DNA of 36,029 bases from an uncultured Sphingomonadaceae bacterium (GCA_902806235.1 CADCVW010000107.1:1-36029); one strand, 5' to 3'; positions 16,476-26,001 are shown, counted from the first letter of the stretch. Numbers and translations are program-made. The notes: a model not told the origin generated them from the sequence alone.

Positions 16476-17094
16476 GCGCGGCCGGCTCGTCAGCCTGGAA
16501 GGCGGGGAGGGGGTCGGCAAGTCGACCCAGACGCGCGCGCTCGCCGAGGCACTCCGCCTGCGCGGGCACGTGGTCACCGTTACCCGCGAGCCGGGCGGCA
16601 GCGCGGGCGCGGAGGCGATCCGCCGGCTGCTGCTGGAAGGCGAGGGGGACCGCTGGAACCCGGGCGCCGAGGCGCTGCTTTTCGCTGCCGCGCGCGCCGA
16701 CCACGTCGAGCGGCTGATCCGCCCCGCGCTCGCCCGCGGCGAGTGGGTGGTGTGCGACCGTTTTTTGGACTCCTCCCTAGCGTATCAGGGCGGGGAGGGG
16801 CGGATTGCTGTCGACGACCTGCTGCGGCTGCACGAGGTCGGCAGCGGCGGGCTGCTGCCCGACCGCACGCTGCTGCTTCGCATGGACGACGAAGCCGGCC
16901 TCGAGCGCGCGCTCGCCCGCGACGAGAAGAGCGATCGGATCGGCGGTCGCGACGCGGGCTATCACGCGCAAGTGGCGATGACGTTCGACGCCCTACAACG
17001 GAATTTCCCCGACCGGATTCGGTCGGTGGATGCTTCCGGCGCGCGCGGCGAAGTGACCGAGCGACTGCTGGCGGCGCTGGCCGACCTGCCGTGA
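16468..17094 (+). CDS. tmk: Thymidylate kinase
   Basis: 208 residues; phosphorylates dTMP to dTDP with ATP, an essential step for DNA synthesis. P-loop GGEGVGKST at residues 12-20, the dTMP-binding TREPGGS at about 39-45, and CDRFLDSSLAYQG at about 96-108 containing the conserved DR. The LID region contains RDEKSDRIGG. The start is TTG at 16468, overlapping the carboxypeptidase stop by 8 bases; no ATG is available before the P-loop. Its TGA overlaps the GTG of holB as GTGA. The tmk-holB pair is widely conserved in bacteria. Confidence 0.96.
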   Translation: MPERGRLVSLEGGEGVGKSTQTRALAEALRLRGHVVTVTREPGGSAGAEAIRRLLLEGEGDRWNPGAEALLFAAARADHVERLIRPALARGEWVVCDRFLDSSLAYQGGEGRIAVDDLLRLHEVGSGGLLPDRTLLLRMDDEAGLERALARDEKSDRIGGRDAGYHAQVAMTFDALQRNFPDRIRSVDASGARGEVTERLLAALADLP

Positions 17095-18083
17095 CCGCGC
17101 TGGTCGGGCACGAGGAGGCGGTCGCCAGCCTTCTGCGCGCGATGGCGGGCGGGCGGGGGCACCACGCCTGGCTGCTCACCGGCCCGCGCGGGGTGGGGAA
17201 GGGAACCTTCGCCCGCGCCGCCGCCGCGCGGCTGCTGGCCGACGCCGCGGGGCCGCCGGTCGCGCCCGACCGGCTGGAGCCTCCGCACGAGCACCCCGTC
17301 GCCGCGCTGATCGCCGCCGGCAGCCACCCGGACCTTCGCGTTCTGGAGCGGCCGGAGAAGGACGGCGGCGAGCTCGCGCGCTCGATCGGCGTCGACCAGG
17401 TGCGGAGCCTCGGTCGCATGTTCGCCACCACGCCCGCGCTCTCGTTCCGCCGCGTAGTGATCGTGGACGCGGCCGACGACCTGGAGCGGGAAGGGGCCAA
17501 CTCGCTCCTTAAGAACCTGGAGGAACCGCCGGCCGGGACCGTGTTCCTGCTCGTCAGCCATCGGCCGGGCGGGCTCCTGCCGACCATCCTCTCCCGTTGC
17601 CGCAGCTTGCGCTTCAGGCCGCTGGGCGAAGCCGACATGCGGCGCTTCGTCGAGCGCGAGCTTCCGCCGATGCCGGACGCGGAACGCGACGCGCTCGTGG
17701 CGCTCGCCGAGGGCGCACCTGGCGCGGCGACGCGCTACGCCGGGCTGGGCGTGGCGGAGCTCGACCGCGAGCTGCGCGCGTTGACCGTGGAAGGCGACCC
17801 GGCCAACGCGCGCCGCGCCGCGCTCGCCGCCCAGCTGGCCCCGAAGAAGGTTCAGCCGCGCTACGAGTTGTTCCTGGAGCGTGCGCCGCGGCTGATTGCG
17901 GAAGCCGCGCGCGAGCGGCGTGGCGAGGCGCTTGCGAGCGCGCTCCGCCTGTGGGAAGCGGCACGCGACTTGAGCGGGAGCGCCGCGAGATTGTCGCTCG
18001 ACCCGCAGACCACCGTGTTCGAGATGACCGGCCTGCTCGCCGCGCTGGCGCTAGAACCAGCGGAGCAACGCCGGCATGGCTGA
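17091..18083 (+). CDS. holB: DNA polymerase III subunit delta prime
   Basis: 330 residues; part of the clamp-loader complex that places the beta clamp on DNA. N-terminal VTALVGHEEAV begins at GTG 17091, which overlaps the tmk stop. Walker A is GPRGVGKGTFA, followed by AGSHPDLRVLERP, QVRSLGRMF, the Walker B-like VVIVDAADDLEREGANSLLK, and the sensor motif LSRCRSLRFRPL containing SRC. The cysteine zinc module seen in many delta prime proteins is absent; the matching region is an AGPPVAPD/PHEHPVA loop. A much longer in-frame extension upstream runs through tmk and is not real. The end overlaps metG by 8 bases. Confidence 0.94.
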   Translation: MTALVGHEEAVASLLRAMAGGRGHHAWLLTGPRGVGKGTFARAAAARLLADAAGPPVAPDRLEPPHEHPVAALIAAGSHPDLRVLERPEKDGGELARSIGVDQVRSLGRMFATTPALSFRRVVIVDAADDLEREGANSLLKNLEEPPAGTVFLLVSHRPGGLLPTILSRCRSLRFRPLGEADMRRFVERELPPMPDAERDALVALAEGAPGAATRYAGLGVAELDRELRALTVEGDPANARRAALAAQLAPKKVQPRYELFLERAPRLIAEAARERRGEALASALRLWEAARDLSGSAARLSLDPQTTVFEMTGLLAALALEPAEQRRHG

Positions 18084-19626
18084 TCCTTTTTACATTTCGA
18101 CGGCGATCAGCTACCCGAACGGCCCGCCGCACATCGGCCATGCCTATGAAGCCATCGCCGCCGACGTTGTCGCGCGCTTCCAGCGGATGCGGGGCAGGGA
18201 CGTGTTCTTCCAAACGGGCACGGACGAGCACGGGCTCAAGATGGCGCAGGCCGCGCGCGACCGGGGCGTGTCGCCGCAGCAACTCGCTGATAAAATGTCG
18301 GGGCTGTTCAGCGCAATGTGCGACCGCCTTGAGATCAGCTACGATCGTTTCATCCGCACCACCGAACCCGCCCACCACGCAGCGTCGCGCGCGATCTGGG
18401 GAGCGATGGCGGCCAACGACGACGTCTACCTCGGCCGCTACGAGGGCTGGTATTCGGTCCGCGACGAGGCCTTTTATGACGAGGCTGAGTTGACGGTGGG
18501 CGAGGGCGGCGCGAAGCTCAGTCCGCAGGGCACGCCCGTCGAGTGGACGGCCGAGGAGAGCTGGTTCTTCCGGCTGTCCGCCTACGCCGACCGGCTGCTC
18601 GCGCATTACGAAGCGAACCCCGGCTTCGTCCGGCCGGAGGGCCGGCGCAACGAGGTGATGAGCTTCGTCCGCGGCGGGCTTTCCGACCTGTCGATCTCGC
18701 GCACCAGCTTCGACTGGGGCGTGCGCGTGCCCGGCGACGAGCGGCACGTGATGTACGTCTGGGTCGACGCGCTGACCAACTATCTCACGGGGGCCGGCTA
18801 CCCGGACGACCCGGCGCGGCTCGCCCGCTACTGGCCCGCCGACGTACATCTGATCGGCAAGGACATCGTCCGCTTCCACGCGGTTTACTGGCCCGCCTTC
18901 CTCATGTCCGCTGGGCTGCCGCTGCCGCGCCAGGTGTTCGGCCACGGCTTCATGCTCAGCCGCGGCGAGAAGATGTCTAAGTCGGTCGGAAACGTCGTAG
19001 ACCCGCTCGCGCTCGCCGACGCCTTCGGGGTGGATCCGCTGCGCTACTTCCTGCTGCGCGAGGTGCCGTTCGGGCAGGACGGGAACTACTCGCCGGAGGC
19101 GATTGTCGCGCGCGCGAATGCGGAACTCGCCAACAGCTTCGGCAACCTCGCGCAGCGTACCTTGTCGATGATCCACAAGAACTTGGGCGGCGAGCTTCCC
19201 GCAGCGGGCGAGCGGGACGAGGACCGCGCGCTGCTCGCGCAGGTGCGCGCGGCTTGCGCGGAGGAGTTGCCCGCCGCTTTCGAGCAGCTCGCCTTTTCAC
19301 AAGGTCTCGAAGCGTGGATGCGCGCGGTGTTCGCCTGCAACGCCTACGTCGACGCGCAGGCGCCCTGGGCGCTACGCAAGACCGACCCGGCGCGCATGGG
19401 AGAGGTGCTCGGCACGTTGTTCCGCTCCATCCGCGACCTCGCGCTCGCCGTGCTGCCCGTCATTCCAGAGTCCGCGGGCAGGTTGCTCGACCAACTCGGG
19501 GCGGAAGAACGGGGGAGCGACGCGTACAACAACGAGGGCTGGTACGAACGGCTACGCGCGGGCGGCTTCCGCCTCGCCCAGCCGACGCCCTTGTTCCCGA
19601 GGCTTGAGTTACCAGCTGAAGGCTGA
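18076..19626 (+). CDS. metG: Methionyl-tRNA synthetase
   Basis: 516 residues; charges initiator and elongator tRNA-Met. It is a class I synthetase with HIGH at residues 19-22 (PPHIGHAYEAIAADV) and KMSKS at about 299-303 (FMLSRGEKMSKSVGN). It is a short form: no zinc-knuckle cysteine pairs in the connecting domain and no C-terminal EMAPII/Trbp111-like tRNA-binding domain. This form is usual in alphaproteobacteria and resembles the mitochondrial enzyme. The ATG lies 8 bases inside holB, and the stop shares one base with the ATG of tatD (TGATG). Confidence 0.97.
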   Translation: MADPFYISTAISYPNGPPHIGHAYEAIAADVVARFQRMRGRDVFFQTGTDEHGLKMAQAARDRGVSPQQLADKMSGLFSAMCDRLEISYDRFIRTTEPAHHAASRAIWGAMAANDDVYLGRYEGWYSVRDEAFYDEAELTVGEGGAKLSPQGTPVEWTAEESWFFRLSAYADRLLAHYEANPGFVRPEGRRNEVMSFVRGGLSDLSISRTSFDWGVRVPGDERHVMYVWVDALTNYLTGAGYPDDPARLARYWPADVHLIGKDIVRFHAVYWPAFLMSAGLPLPRQVFGHGFMLSRGEKMSKSVGNVVDPLALADAFGVDPLRYFLLREVPFGQDGNYSPEAIVARANAELANSFGNLAQRTLSMIHKNLGGELPAAGERDEDRALLAQVRAACAEELPAAFEQLAFSQGLEAWMRAVFACNAYVDAQAPWALRKTDPARMGEVLGTLFRSIRDLALAVLPVIPESAGRLLDQLGAEERGSDAYNNEGWYERLRAGGFRLAQPTPLFPRLELPAEG

Positions 19627-20399
19627 TGTTCGTCGATAGCCACTGTCACCTGATCTACGAGGGCCTGGTCGCGGATCAGGCCGGCGCGCTCGCGCGCGCG
19701 CGCGCGGCGGGTGTCGGCACAATGCTCAATATTTCGACCCGTGCGGCCGAATGGGACGCGGTGATTGAGGTCGCCGAGCGCGAGCCCGACGTCTTCGCCG
19801 CCGTCGGCATCCACCCGCACGAGGCCGACGTGCACCCAAACGTCGAAACGGAAACACTGGTCGCGCGCTGCGCCCACCCGCGCGTGGTCGGCATTGGCGA
19901 GAGCGGGCTCGACTTCTACTACGATAAGAGTGACCGAGACCGGCAGCGGCAGAGCTTCCGCGCCCACATCGCCGCCGCGCGCGAGGCAGGGCTGCCGTTG
20001 ATCGTCCACACGCGCGACGCGGAGGAGGACACGGCGGCGACCCTGGCCGACGAGGTTGGGAAGGGCGCCTTCGCCGGGGTGATCCACTGCTTCACCGGCA
20101 CTGCCGAGTTGGCGCGGGCCTGCCTTGACCTCGGTTTCTACATCTCTTTCTCAGGAATCGTCACCTTCAAGAACGCCCACGCCTTGCGGGACGTCGCCCG
20201 CGAAGTGCCCGCCGACCGGCTGCTGATCGAGACGGACGCGCCGTTCCTCGCCCCCGTGCCGCACCGGGGCAAGCGCTGCGAACCCGCCTTCGTCGCGGAC
20301 ACCGCCCGCTTCCTCGCCGGCTTGCGCGGGGTCGCGGTGGAGCGGCTTGCGGAGGAGACGACCGCCAACTTCCGGCGGCTGTTCGCCAAGGCGGCCTGA
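19626..20399 (+). CDS. tatD: TatD family metal-dependent hydrolase
   Basis: 257 residues with the TIM-barrel TatD/YcfH pattern: DSHCHL at the N-terminus, AAVGIHPHEA, GIGESGLDFYYDKS, PLIVHTRDAEEDT, VIHCFTGTAELA and LLIETDAPFLAP near the C-terminus. The histidines, glutamate and final aspartate in these motifs are the expected metal ligands. Family members are 3'-5' exonucleases or DNases; the substrate in this organism is not shown. The metG-tatD-MBL order is a well-known conserved cluster in alphaproteobacteria. The start shares a base with the metG stop. Confidence 0.94.
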   Translation: MFVDSHCHLIYEGLVADQAGALARARAAGVGTMLNISTRAAEWDAVIEVAEREPDVFAAVGIHPHEADVHPNVETETLVARCAHPRVVGIGESGLDFYYDKSDRDRQRQSFRAHIAAAREAGLPLIVHTRDAEEDTAATLADEVGKGAFAGVIHCFTGTAELARACLDLGFYISFSGIVTFKNAHALRDVAREVPADRLLIETDAPFLAPVPHRGKRCEPAFVADTARFLAGLRGVAVERLAEETTANFRRLFAKAA

Positions 20400-20403
20400 C
20401 ACG

Positions 20404-21168
20404 TTGCGCGTCCGCATCCTCGGCTGCGGCACCTCGTCCGGCGTGCCGCGGATAGGCGGCGACTGGGGCGCGTGCGATCCGGCGGACGCCCGCAACCGCC
20501 GCCGCCGCGCCTCCATCCTGGTCGAGGCGAGCGGCGCGGCCGTCCTCGTCGACACCGGCCCCGACATGCGCGAACAGCTGCTCGACGCGGCAGTCGAGCG
20601 CGTCGACGCGGTGATCTGGACGCACGACCACGCCGACCACACCCACGGCATCGATGACCTGCGCCAGCTCGCTTTTGGTGGCGGGCGCCCGGTCGCCGGC
20701 TACGCGCGGGCGGCGACGATGGACGTGCTCCGGCGGCGCTTCGACTACATTTTCGAGGGCAGGGGCGGCTACCCGCCCAGCGCGGAGCCGCGGCTGCTGC
20801 CCGACCGACTGGCACTGGGGTCGCTCATTATCCGCGCCGTCGATCAGCCGCACGGCCGAATCAGCTCGGCCGGGCTTATCTTCGAGCACAATGGCAAGAC
20901 CGCTGTCTATTCCACTGATTTTCATGATCTTACGGCTGAGATGCGCACAGCTTACGACCGCTGCGACGTGTGGATCGCCGACGCGCTCCGTCATCAGCCG
21001 CACCCGTCGCATCCCACCGTCGCGCGTACCGTCGCCTGGGCCGCCGAGCTCCGTGCGAAACGCTCGGTTCTTACCCATATGGACCATAGCCTCGATTACC
21101 GGACGCTGGCGGCGACGCTGCCGACTGGGGTCGAGCCGGCCTATGACGGGATGGAGTTGGTGGTTTGA
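20404..21168 (+). CDS. Metallo-beta-lactamase fold hydrolase
   Basis: 254 residues. The fold is shown by MRVRILGCGTSSGVPRIGGD, ILVEASGAAVLVDTGPDMRE and the metal motif THDHADHTHG (residues 73-82). Further ligands are in YSTDFHDL and in THMDHSLDY near the C-terminus. The GCGTSSGVPRIGG opening is typical of the PhnP-like subgroup, whose known member is a cyclic ribose phosphodiesterase. No phosphonate genes are nearby, so function is left open. TTG at 20404 is the best start, 4 bases after the tatD stop. The end overlaps the next gene as TTGA. Confidence 0.9.
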   Translation: MRVRILGCGTSSGVPRIGGDWGACDPADARNRRRRASILVEASGAAVLVDTGPDMREQLLDAAVERVDAVIWTHDHADHTHGIDDLRQLAFGGGRPVAGYARAATMDVLRRRFDYIFEGRGGYPPSAEPRLLPDRLALGSLIIRAVDQPHGRISSAGLIFEHNGKTAVYSTDFHDLTAEMRTAYDRCDVWIADALRHQPHPSHPTVARTVAWAAELRAKRSVLTHMDHSLDYRTLAATLPTGVEPAYDGMELVV

Positions 21169-21752
21169 GCGGCGAGCAGGGCGCGCAGGCGCTGTATCTG
21201 GTCGGATTCCTGGTGATCGTGCTGACGGGGCTGGTCGCGCGCCGCATCCCGTTCGTGCGCGGACTGCTGATGGCGGCCAGTTGGGTGGCGATCTTCGGCC
21301 TGGCTTATCTGGTGATCGCCGGCGGCGGACTGGAGCGCGCTGGCGGGCAGCTCACCACCTTGCTGTCGGGCAAGCCGCAGGTCGTTGGCGACACCGTGCG
21401 GATCCCGATGAGCCCGGACGGCCATTTCTACGTCACCGCGCGCGTCAACGGCGAGCCGATCCGGCTGCTGATCGACAGCGGCGCTACGGTGACGAGCTTC
21501 TCGAGCGACGTTGCGTTGCGCGCCGACATCGACGCCCAAGGCGGCTACCGCGTGCCGGTGCGCACCGCCAACGGCGTGGTCACCGCGCGCCGCACCCGCG
21601 CGGAAGAGATCGAGGTCGAGACAATCAAGGTCGAGGATATGGCGGTGCTCGTCAGCGACAGCTTCGGCGTCGACGGCGTGCTCGGCATGAATTTTCTGTC
21701 GCGGCTGCGCCGCTGGGGCGTCGAGGGCCGCTGGATGGTACTGGAGCCGTGA
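21165..21752 (+). CDS. Membrane-anchored retropepsin-like aspartic protease (TIGR02281-type)
   Basis: 195 residues. Two hydrophobic helices (about 9-25 and 34-52) anchor it in the inner membrane, and a single retropepsin domain follows. The domain has the active-site triad D104-S-G in LLIDSGATVT, and VDGVLGMNFLSRL, a typical second half-site of this family. Like viral retropepsins it should work as a dimer. The natural substrate is unknown. The start is TTG overlapping the previous stop as TTGA, so it probably belongs to the same operon and ends it. Confidence 0.85.
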   Translation: MSGEQGAQALYLVGFLVIVLTGLVARRIPFVRGLLMAASWVAIFGLAYLVIAGGGLERAGGQLTTLLSGKPQVVGDTVRIPMSPDGHFYVTARVNGEPIRLLIDSGATVTSFSSDVALRADIDAQGGYRVPVRTANGVVTARRTRAEEIEVETIKVEDMAVLVSDSFGVDGVLGMNFLSRLRRWGVEGRWMVLEP

Positions 21753-21795
21753 ACTCGTGCGCCGTTTTACATAATATCGATTATCGGGCTTAGCC

Positions 21796-22569
21796 GTGGG
21801 CGCGCCGGAGCCGTCCCTCGAAGATGCCACCGCGGCGCTCGCCGAACTCGTCGCCGTGATGCGCCGGCTGCGCGAGCCGGACGCCGACGTGCGCTGGGCG
21901 CGCGAACGGACCTACCCCGAAATCGCGGTCCGCACCATCGAAGAAGCCTACGAAGTCGCGGACGCGGCCGAGCGCCACGACGTCCTGGCGCTCCGCGACG
22001 AGCTAGGTGACCTGGCGCTGCACGTCGTCTTCTACTCCGCTATCGCCACAGACGCCGGGCAGTTCACCCTGGCGGACGTGCTCAGCGGCAGCGTTGATAA
22101 GATGCGCCGTCGCCACGCCCACGCCTTCGGCGACGCGCCGCGCGGGGCTGGATGGGAGATCATCAAGGCCAGAGAGCGCGTGGGAAAATCGGCCGATCCT
22201 AGCATCTTGGCTGATCTTCCTCGCTCGCTGCCGGCGCTGCTGCGCGCCGACAAGCTCGGGCGGCGCGCGGCCAGCGTCGGCTTCGACTGGCCGGACGCGG
22301 CAGGCGCGCGGGCCAAGGTGGACGAGGAGCTGGCCGAAGTCGACGCGGCGGAGGGTCGGGACGAGCGGCTGGAAGAGGTGGGCGATCTGCTGCTCGCCGT
22401 CGCCAACCTCGCGCGGCATCTAGAGGTCGAGCCGGAAGCCGCGCTTCGAGCGGCGAACGCGAAGTTCGAGCGGCGCTTCCGCGCGATGGAGGCCGCCGCG
22501 GGCGAGAGCTTCGCGGCGCTGTCGCTGGACGACAAGGAAGCGCTCTGGGCGGAGGCGAAGCGAGCCTGA
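21796..22569 (+). CDS. mazG: Nucleoside triphosphate pyrophosphohydrolase MazG
   Basis: 257 residues, full-length double-domain MazG; hydrolyses NTPs to NMP and pyrophosphate and is thought to clean the nucleotide pool and lower ppGpp. Domain 1 shows TIEEAYEVADA and RDELGDLALHVVFY. Domain 2 shows PRSLPALLRADKLGRRAASVGFDW, EELAEVDAA, LEEVGDLLLAVANLARHL and KFERRFRAME. All acidic metal-binding motifs are intact. The usual CPWD-x-EQT ahead of domain 1 is changed to VRWARERT here, a departure at a conserved but not catalytic spot. The start is GTG at 21796. It faces hflX, with a hairpin between the two stops. Confidence 0.95.
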   Translation: MGAPEPSLEDATAALAELVAVMRRLREPDADVRWARERTYPEIAVRTIEEAYEVADAAERHDVLALRDELGDLALHVVFYSAIATDAGQFTLADVLSGSVDKMRRRHAHAFGDAPRGAGWEIIKARERVGKSADPSILADLPRSLPALLRADKLGRRAASVGFDWPDAAGARAKVDEELAEVDAAEGRDERLEEVGDLLLAVANLARHLEVEPEAALRAANAKFERRFRAMEAAAGESFAALSLDDKEALWAEAKRA

Positions 22570-22617
22570 TCCGTCGGCGGCTGAACTTCCGCTCATCCCG
22601 TCTGCCCTGAGCCTGTT

Positions 22618-22665
22618 GAAGGGCGGGCCGCACGCGCCAACGGTGGTAAGCGTGATCCGCCCTTC
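22618..22665. terminator. Shared hairpin between convergent mazG and hflX
   Basis: GAAGGGCGG (22618-22626) pairs with CCGCCCTTC (22657-22665) across a 30-base loop. The left arm lies in gccctgagcctgttgaaggg, which I recognise as part of a common sphingomonad intergenic repeat (usually seen as cctgagcctgtcgaaggg). It may act as a weak two-way terminator. Confidence 0.5.
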
Positions 22666-22725
22666 GATACCTTCAGATCAGACGGACTTCCTCGATCTCG
22701 TGCATCGAAAACAGCAGCGACTACC

Positions 22726-24027
22726 TCAGACGGCGGCCGCCCGCGCTTGGAAGCGCGCCCAGTCCGCTGGCGATAGCCGGACGGACAAGCGCACCTCGCT
22801 GTCCTCCACCTCCTGCTCGAGCACTTCCCCATGCTCGTGCAGCCAAGCCATGTCGCCGCCGGCCGTCACCGGCAGAAGCAGCCGGTGTACGCGCTTGCCC
22901 TCCCCCAGCTTCGCGGCGGCGCGGTCGAGCAGCGCGTTCACGCCCTCCCCCGTCAGCGCGGAGATGAGCTCCACGTCCTCGCGCCGCGCGGCCTCCGCGC
23001 GCACCGCTTCGCCCTCGTCGGGGCCGAGCAGGTCGATCTTGTTCCACGCCTCGATCAGCGGCGCCCCGCCCTCCCCGGTCGCGCCGATCTCGGCGAGCAC
23101 GCGCACGACGTCGGCGGCCTGCGGGTCACTGTCCGGGTGGGCCACGTCGCGGACGTGGACAATGAGGTCGGCGGAGGTCACTTCTTCGAGCGTCGCGCGG
23201 AAGGCGGCGATGAGCTGCGTCGGCAGCTCGGATATGAAACCCACCGTGTCCGACAGGATCGCCTTATCGAAGCCGGGCAGGCCGATCTCGCGCATGGTCG
23301 GGTCGAGCGTGGCGAACAGCAGGTCCTCGGCCATCACGTTCGCTTGCGTAAGGCGGTTGAACAGCGTCGACTTACCCGCGTTGGTGTAGCCGACGAGCGC
23401 GATGGTGGGCCAGGGCGCCTTGGCCCGGCGCGCGCGGTGGAGGCCGCGGGTGCGCGTCACCTGCTCCAGCTCGCGGCGGATCTTGGCCATGCGATCGCGG
23501 ATCAACCGCCGATCGGCTTCGATCTGCGTTTCGCCAGGGCCGCCAAGGAAGCCGAAGCCGCCGCGTTGCCGCTCCAGGTGGGTCCACGACCGCACGAGCC
23601 GGCCGGCCTGATAATCGAGATGGGCGAGCTCGACCTGCAGGCGGCCTTCGGCCGTCGCCGCCCGCTCGCCGAAAATCTCCAGGATCAGGCCCGTGCGGTC
23701 GATGACCTTGCAGCCGAGTTCCTTCTCGAGGTTCTTCTGCTGCACGGGCGTGATCGGCGCGTCGATGATCGCGAGCTGCGCTTTGCGGTCGCGCACTTCC
23801 TCGGCCAAGCGCTGGACCTGGCCGGAGCCGAACAAGGTCGCCGCGCGCGGCGCGCGGATGCGCACCGCCTCCCGGCCCACCACCTCGATGCCGAGCGCCG
23901 CGGCGAGGCCGGCGGCCTCGTCGAGCCTCGCCTCGCTGTCGCGCGCGTTGGCGCCCATCTCAGGCAAAGCGACGATCGCGCGCGCGCCGCGCGCGACCTC
24001 GCCCGCCGGCGCCATGTCGAAGCTCAA
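22726..24027 (-). CDS. hflX: Ribosome-associated GTPase HflX
   Basis: 433 residues; a GTPase that binds the large ribosomal subunit and splits stalled ribosomes under stress. The HflX N-domain shows [15 protein letters not shown] and [20 protein letters not shown], then [19 protein letters not shown]. The G domain follows with G1 [10 protein letters not shown]3 DTVGFI and G4 NKIDLL. The start is TTG at 24027, overlapping the hfq stop as TTGA, with AGGAGG 7 bases upstream; an ATG four codons later is the alternative. The hfq-hflX order is conserved across proteobacteria and implies co-expression. Confidence 0.95.
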   Translation of the reverse strand: MSFDMAPAGEVARGARAIVALPEMGANARDSEARLDEAAGLAAALGIEVVGREAVRIRAPRAATLFGSGQVQRLAEEVRDRKAQLAIIDAPITPVQQKNLEKELGCKVIDRTGLILEIFGERAATAEGRLQVELAHLDYQAGRLVRSWTHLERQRGGFGFLGGPGETQIEADRRLIRDRMAKIRRELEQVTRTRGLHRARRAKAPWPTIALVGYTNAGKSTLFNRLTQANVMAEDLLFATLDPTMREIGLPGFDKAILSDTVGFISELPTQLIAAFRATLEEVTSADLIVHVRDVAHPDSDPQAADVVRVLAEIGATGEGGAPLIEAWNKIDLLGPDEGEAVRAEAARREDVELISALTGEGVNALLDRAAAKLGEGKRVHRLLLPVTAGGDMAWLHEHGEVLEQEVEDSEVRLSVRLSPADWARFQARAAAV

Positions 24028-24518
24028 GCGGCCTCCTCCGCCGGCTCGGCTTCACGCAGATCGAGCGGCGCTTCCGGCTGCACGGTCGACACCGCGTGCT
24101 TGTACACGAGCTGCGCGTAGCCGTCCCGCAGCAGCAGCATGCAGAACAGGTCGAAGGCGCCGATGTCCCCCTGCAGCATCACCCCATTCACCAGAAACAT
24201 GGTGACGCCGGCGTTCGACTTGATCACGGCGTCGAGAAAGATTTCCTGCAGCACCGTCGGCCGCTTGTTAGGCCGCTGGCCGTAGGCGCGCGCGATCTCG
24301 ACGAGGTCGATGGGCTGGGCCGGGACGATGGTAGCGATAGCGTGCTTGTAGACGAGCTGCGCCTGCCCGTCGCGGCGCAGCAGCACGCTAAAGTTGTCGA
24401 ACCAAGTGATGATGCCCTGCAGCTTGACGCCCTTGACCAGAAACATGGTTACGGGCGTCTTTGACTTGCGAAGCGAGTTCAGGAAGATATCCTGGAGATT
24501 GTTGACCTTGTCCGCCAT
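24024..24518 (-). CDS. hfq: Tandem two-domain RNA chaperone Hfq
   Basis: 164 residues, twice the core length of Hfq, with two Sm-like domains in one chain (about 6-68 and 87-149). Both show the hfq signature: [12 protein letters not shown]...[14 protein letters not shown]...[10 protein letters not shown], and [12 protein letters not shown]...[14 protein letters not shown]...[10 protein letters not shown]. Both keep the proximal-face Gln and YKH. The second has lost the rim basic patch (RKSK in domain 1, IKSN in domain 2) and has Met in place of the distal-face Lys (GVKLQG versus GVMLQG). Double-domain Hfq is known in Sphingomonadales; three copies would form a pseudo-hexamer. The hfq-hflX junction is TTGA. 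A 92-base gap separates it from ntrX, so it may also have its own promoter. Confidence 0.95.
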   Translation of the reverse strand: MADKVNNLQDIFLNSLRKSKTPVTMFLVKGVKLQGIITWFDNFSVLLRRDGQAQLVYKHAIATIVPAQPIDLVEIARAYGQRPNKRPTVLQEIFLDAVIKSNAGVTMFLVNGVMLQGDIGAFDLFCMLLLRDGYAQLVYKHAVSTVQPEAPLDLREAEPAEEAA

Positions 24519-24610
24519 CTCGGCCGGATCTCCGTTATTGGCAGGCGGGCGCCTGAATGCGCCGCGCGAGCGAGACGAAGATGGGAAGGCGGGTTCAGCG
24601 CCGCAAGCGG

Positions 24611-25999
24611 CTACTCGTCACCCTCCTCCCGCGCCTCTGCGAGGCCGAGCGCCTTCAACTTGCGATGCAACGCAGAACGTTCCATGCCGATGAAGGTGGC
24701 CGTGCGGCTGATGTTGCCGGAGAAGCGGCGGATCTGGACGCGAAGATACTCGCGCTCGAACGTCTCGCGCGCCTCACGCAGCGGCGCTCCCATTATCGCG
24801 GTCGCGCCGCCGCTCGGCGCGAGCTCGGCATGGTCGCTAAGCACCTCGCGGGGCAGCATGTCGACGTCGATGGACGACAAGCGCTCGCCCGGCGACAGGA
24901 TCAACGTACGCTCGATGATGTTGCGCAGCTGGCGGACGTTGCCCGGCCAATCGAAGGCTTGTAGCGCGGCAACCGCGTCGTCGGCGATGCGCGGCGTGGG
25001 CAGCCTGCGTTCGGCGGCGTAGCGGGCGACGAAGTGGGCGGCGAGCTCCGGAATGTCCTCGCGCCGATCGCGCAGCGCGGGCAGGTGCACGGGCACGACA
25101 TTAAGGCGGTAGTAAAGATCCTCCCGGAACTTGCCCGCCGCGATCTCCTCGGCGAGCGTGCGGGAGGTGGCCGACACCACACGCACGTCGACCTTCACCG
25201 TGCGCTGCCCGCCGATGCGAGTGAAGCTCTGCTCCGTGAGCACCCGCAGGATCTTCCCTTGAGTGGTGAGCGGCATGTCCGCGATCTCGTCGAGGAACAG
25301 AGTGCCGCCGTGCGCCTGCTCGAGCAGCCCCGGGCGCGGCGGAGCGCCGTCGGACTCGGCGCCGAACAACTCTTCCTCCACCCGCTCGGGCGCCATCCTG
25401 GCGGCGCTGACGACCACGAAGGGAGCGGCGGCGCGCGGGCTCCACTTGTGGAGAAGCCGCGCGGCGACCTCCTTGCCGACACCGGCCGGGCCGGTAACCA
25501 GCACGCGGCTGCCCGTCGGCGCGACGCGCTTCAGGGTCGCGCGGACGTTATTGATCGCCGCGGAGGTGCCGTGCAGCTCGTCGTCCCCGCCGATCCGCGC
25601 CCGAAGGCTCTCGTTCTCGCGCTTCAGCCGCTCCGTTTCCGTGGCGCGGGCGACGAGGTGGAGTAGGTGCCCGGCCTCGAACGGCTTTTCGATGAAGTCC
25701 ACCGCGCCCGCGCGCACGGCGGAGACCGCCGTATCCAGATTGCCGTGGCCGGAGATCATCAGCACGGGGAGAGACGGATCGCGCCGTTTGATCTCGCCTA
25801 GCAATTCCAGCCCGTCGAGCTTGGACCCGGTCAGCCACACGTCGAGCAGCACCAGGGACGGGCGACGCTCGGCCAAGGCCTCCAGCGCTTCCGCGCTGCC
25901 GCCGGCGACCCGCGCGGCGTAGCCTTCATCCTCCAGCACGCCCGCCACCAGCTCGCGGATGTCCCGTTCGTCGTCGACGATGAGGATGTCCAATGCCAT
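24611..25999 (-). CDS. ntrX: Response regulator NtrX
   Basis: 462 residues with a receiver domain (phospho-acceptor D53, conserved K105), an AAA+ domain with Walker A GPAGVGKE (170-177), and a Fis-type helix-turn-helix at the C-terminus ([20 protein letters not shown]). It is the partner of NtrY in nitrogen and redox control. The loop that contacts sigma-54 (GAFTGA) is absent: after EELFG comes [11 protein letters not shown]. It therefore probably does not activate sigma-54 promoters in the classical way; this loss is known for alphaproteobacterial NtrX. The start is ATG at 25999, 2 bases after the ntrY stop. Confidence 0.95.
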   Translation of the reverse strand: MALDILIVDDERDIRELVAGVLEDEGYAARVAGGSAEALEALAERRPSLVLLDVWLTGSKLDGLELLGEIKRRDPSLPVLMISGHGNLDTAVSAVRAGAVDFIEKPFEAGHLLHLVARATETERLKRENESLRARIGGDDELHGTSAAINNVRATLKRVAPTGSRVLVTGPAGVGKEVAARLLHKWSPRAAAPFVVVSAARMAPERVEEELFGAESDGAPPRPGLLEQAHGGTLFLDEIADMPLTTQGKILRVLTEQSFTRIGGQRTVKVDVRVVSATSRTLAEEIAAGKFREDLYYRLNVVPVHLPALRDRREDIPELAAHFVARYAAERRLPTPRIADDAVAALQAFDWPGNVRQLRNIIERTLILSPGERLSSIDVDMLPREVLSDHAELAPSGGATAIMGAPLREARETFEREYLRVQIRRFSGNISRTATFIGMERSALHRKLKALGLAEAREEGDE

Positions 26000-26001
26000 T
26001 C

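Noticed and set aside
16743-17090. N-terminal extension of holB through tmk
   Set aside because: The true delta prime N-terminus begins at GTG 17091 at the GTGA junction; the extension is tmk read in another frame.
21771-21786. AT-rich near-palindrome between the retropepsin and mazG
   Set aside because: The two halves are not true complements (ATAATATCGATTAT does not read the same on the other strand), and no known site fits.
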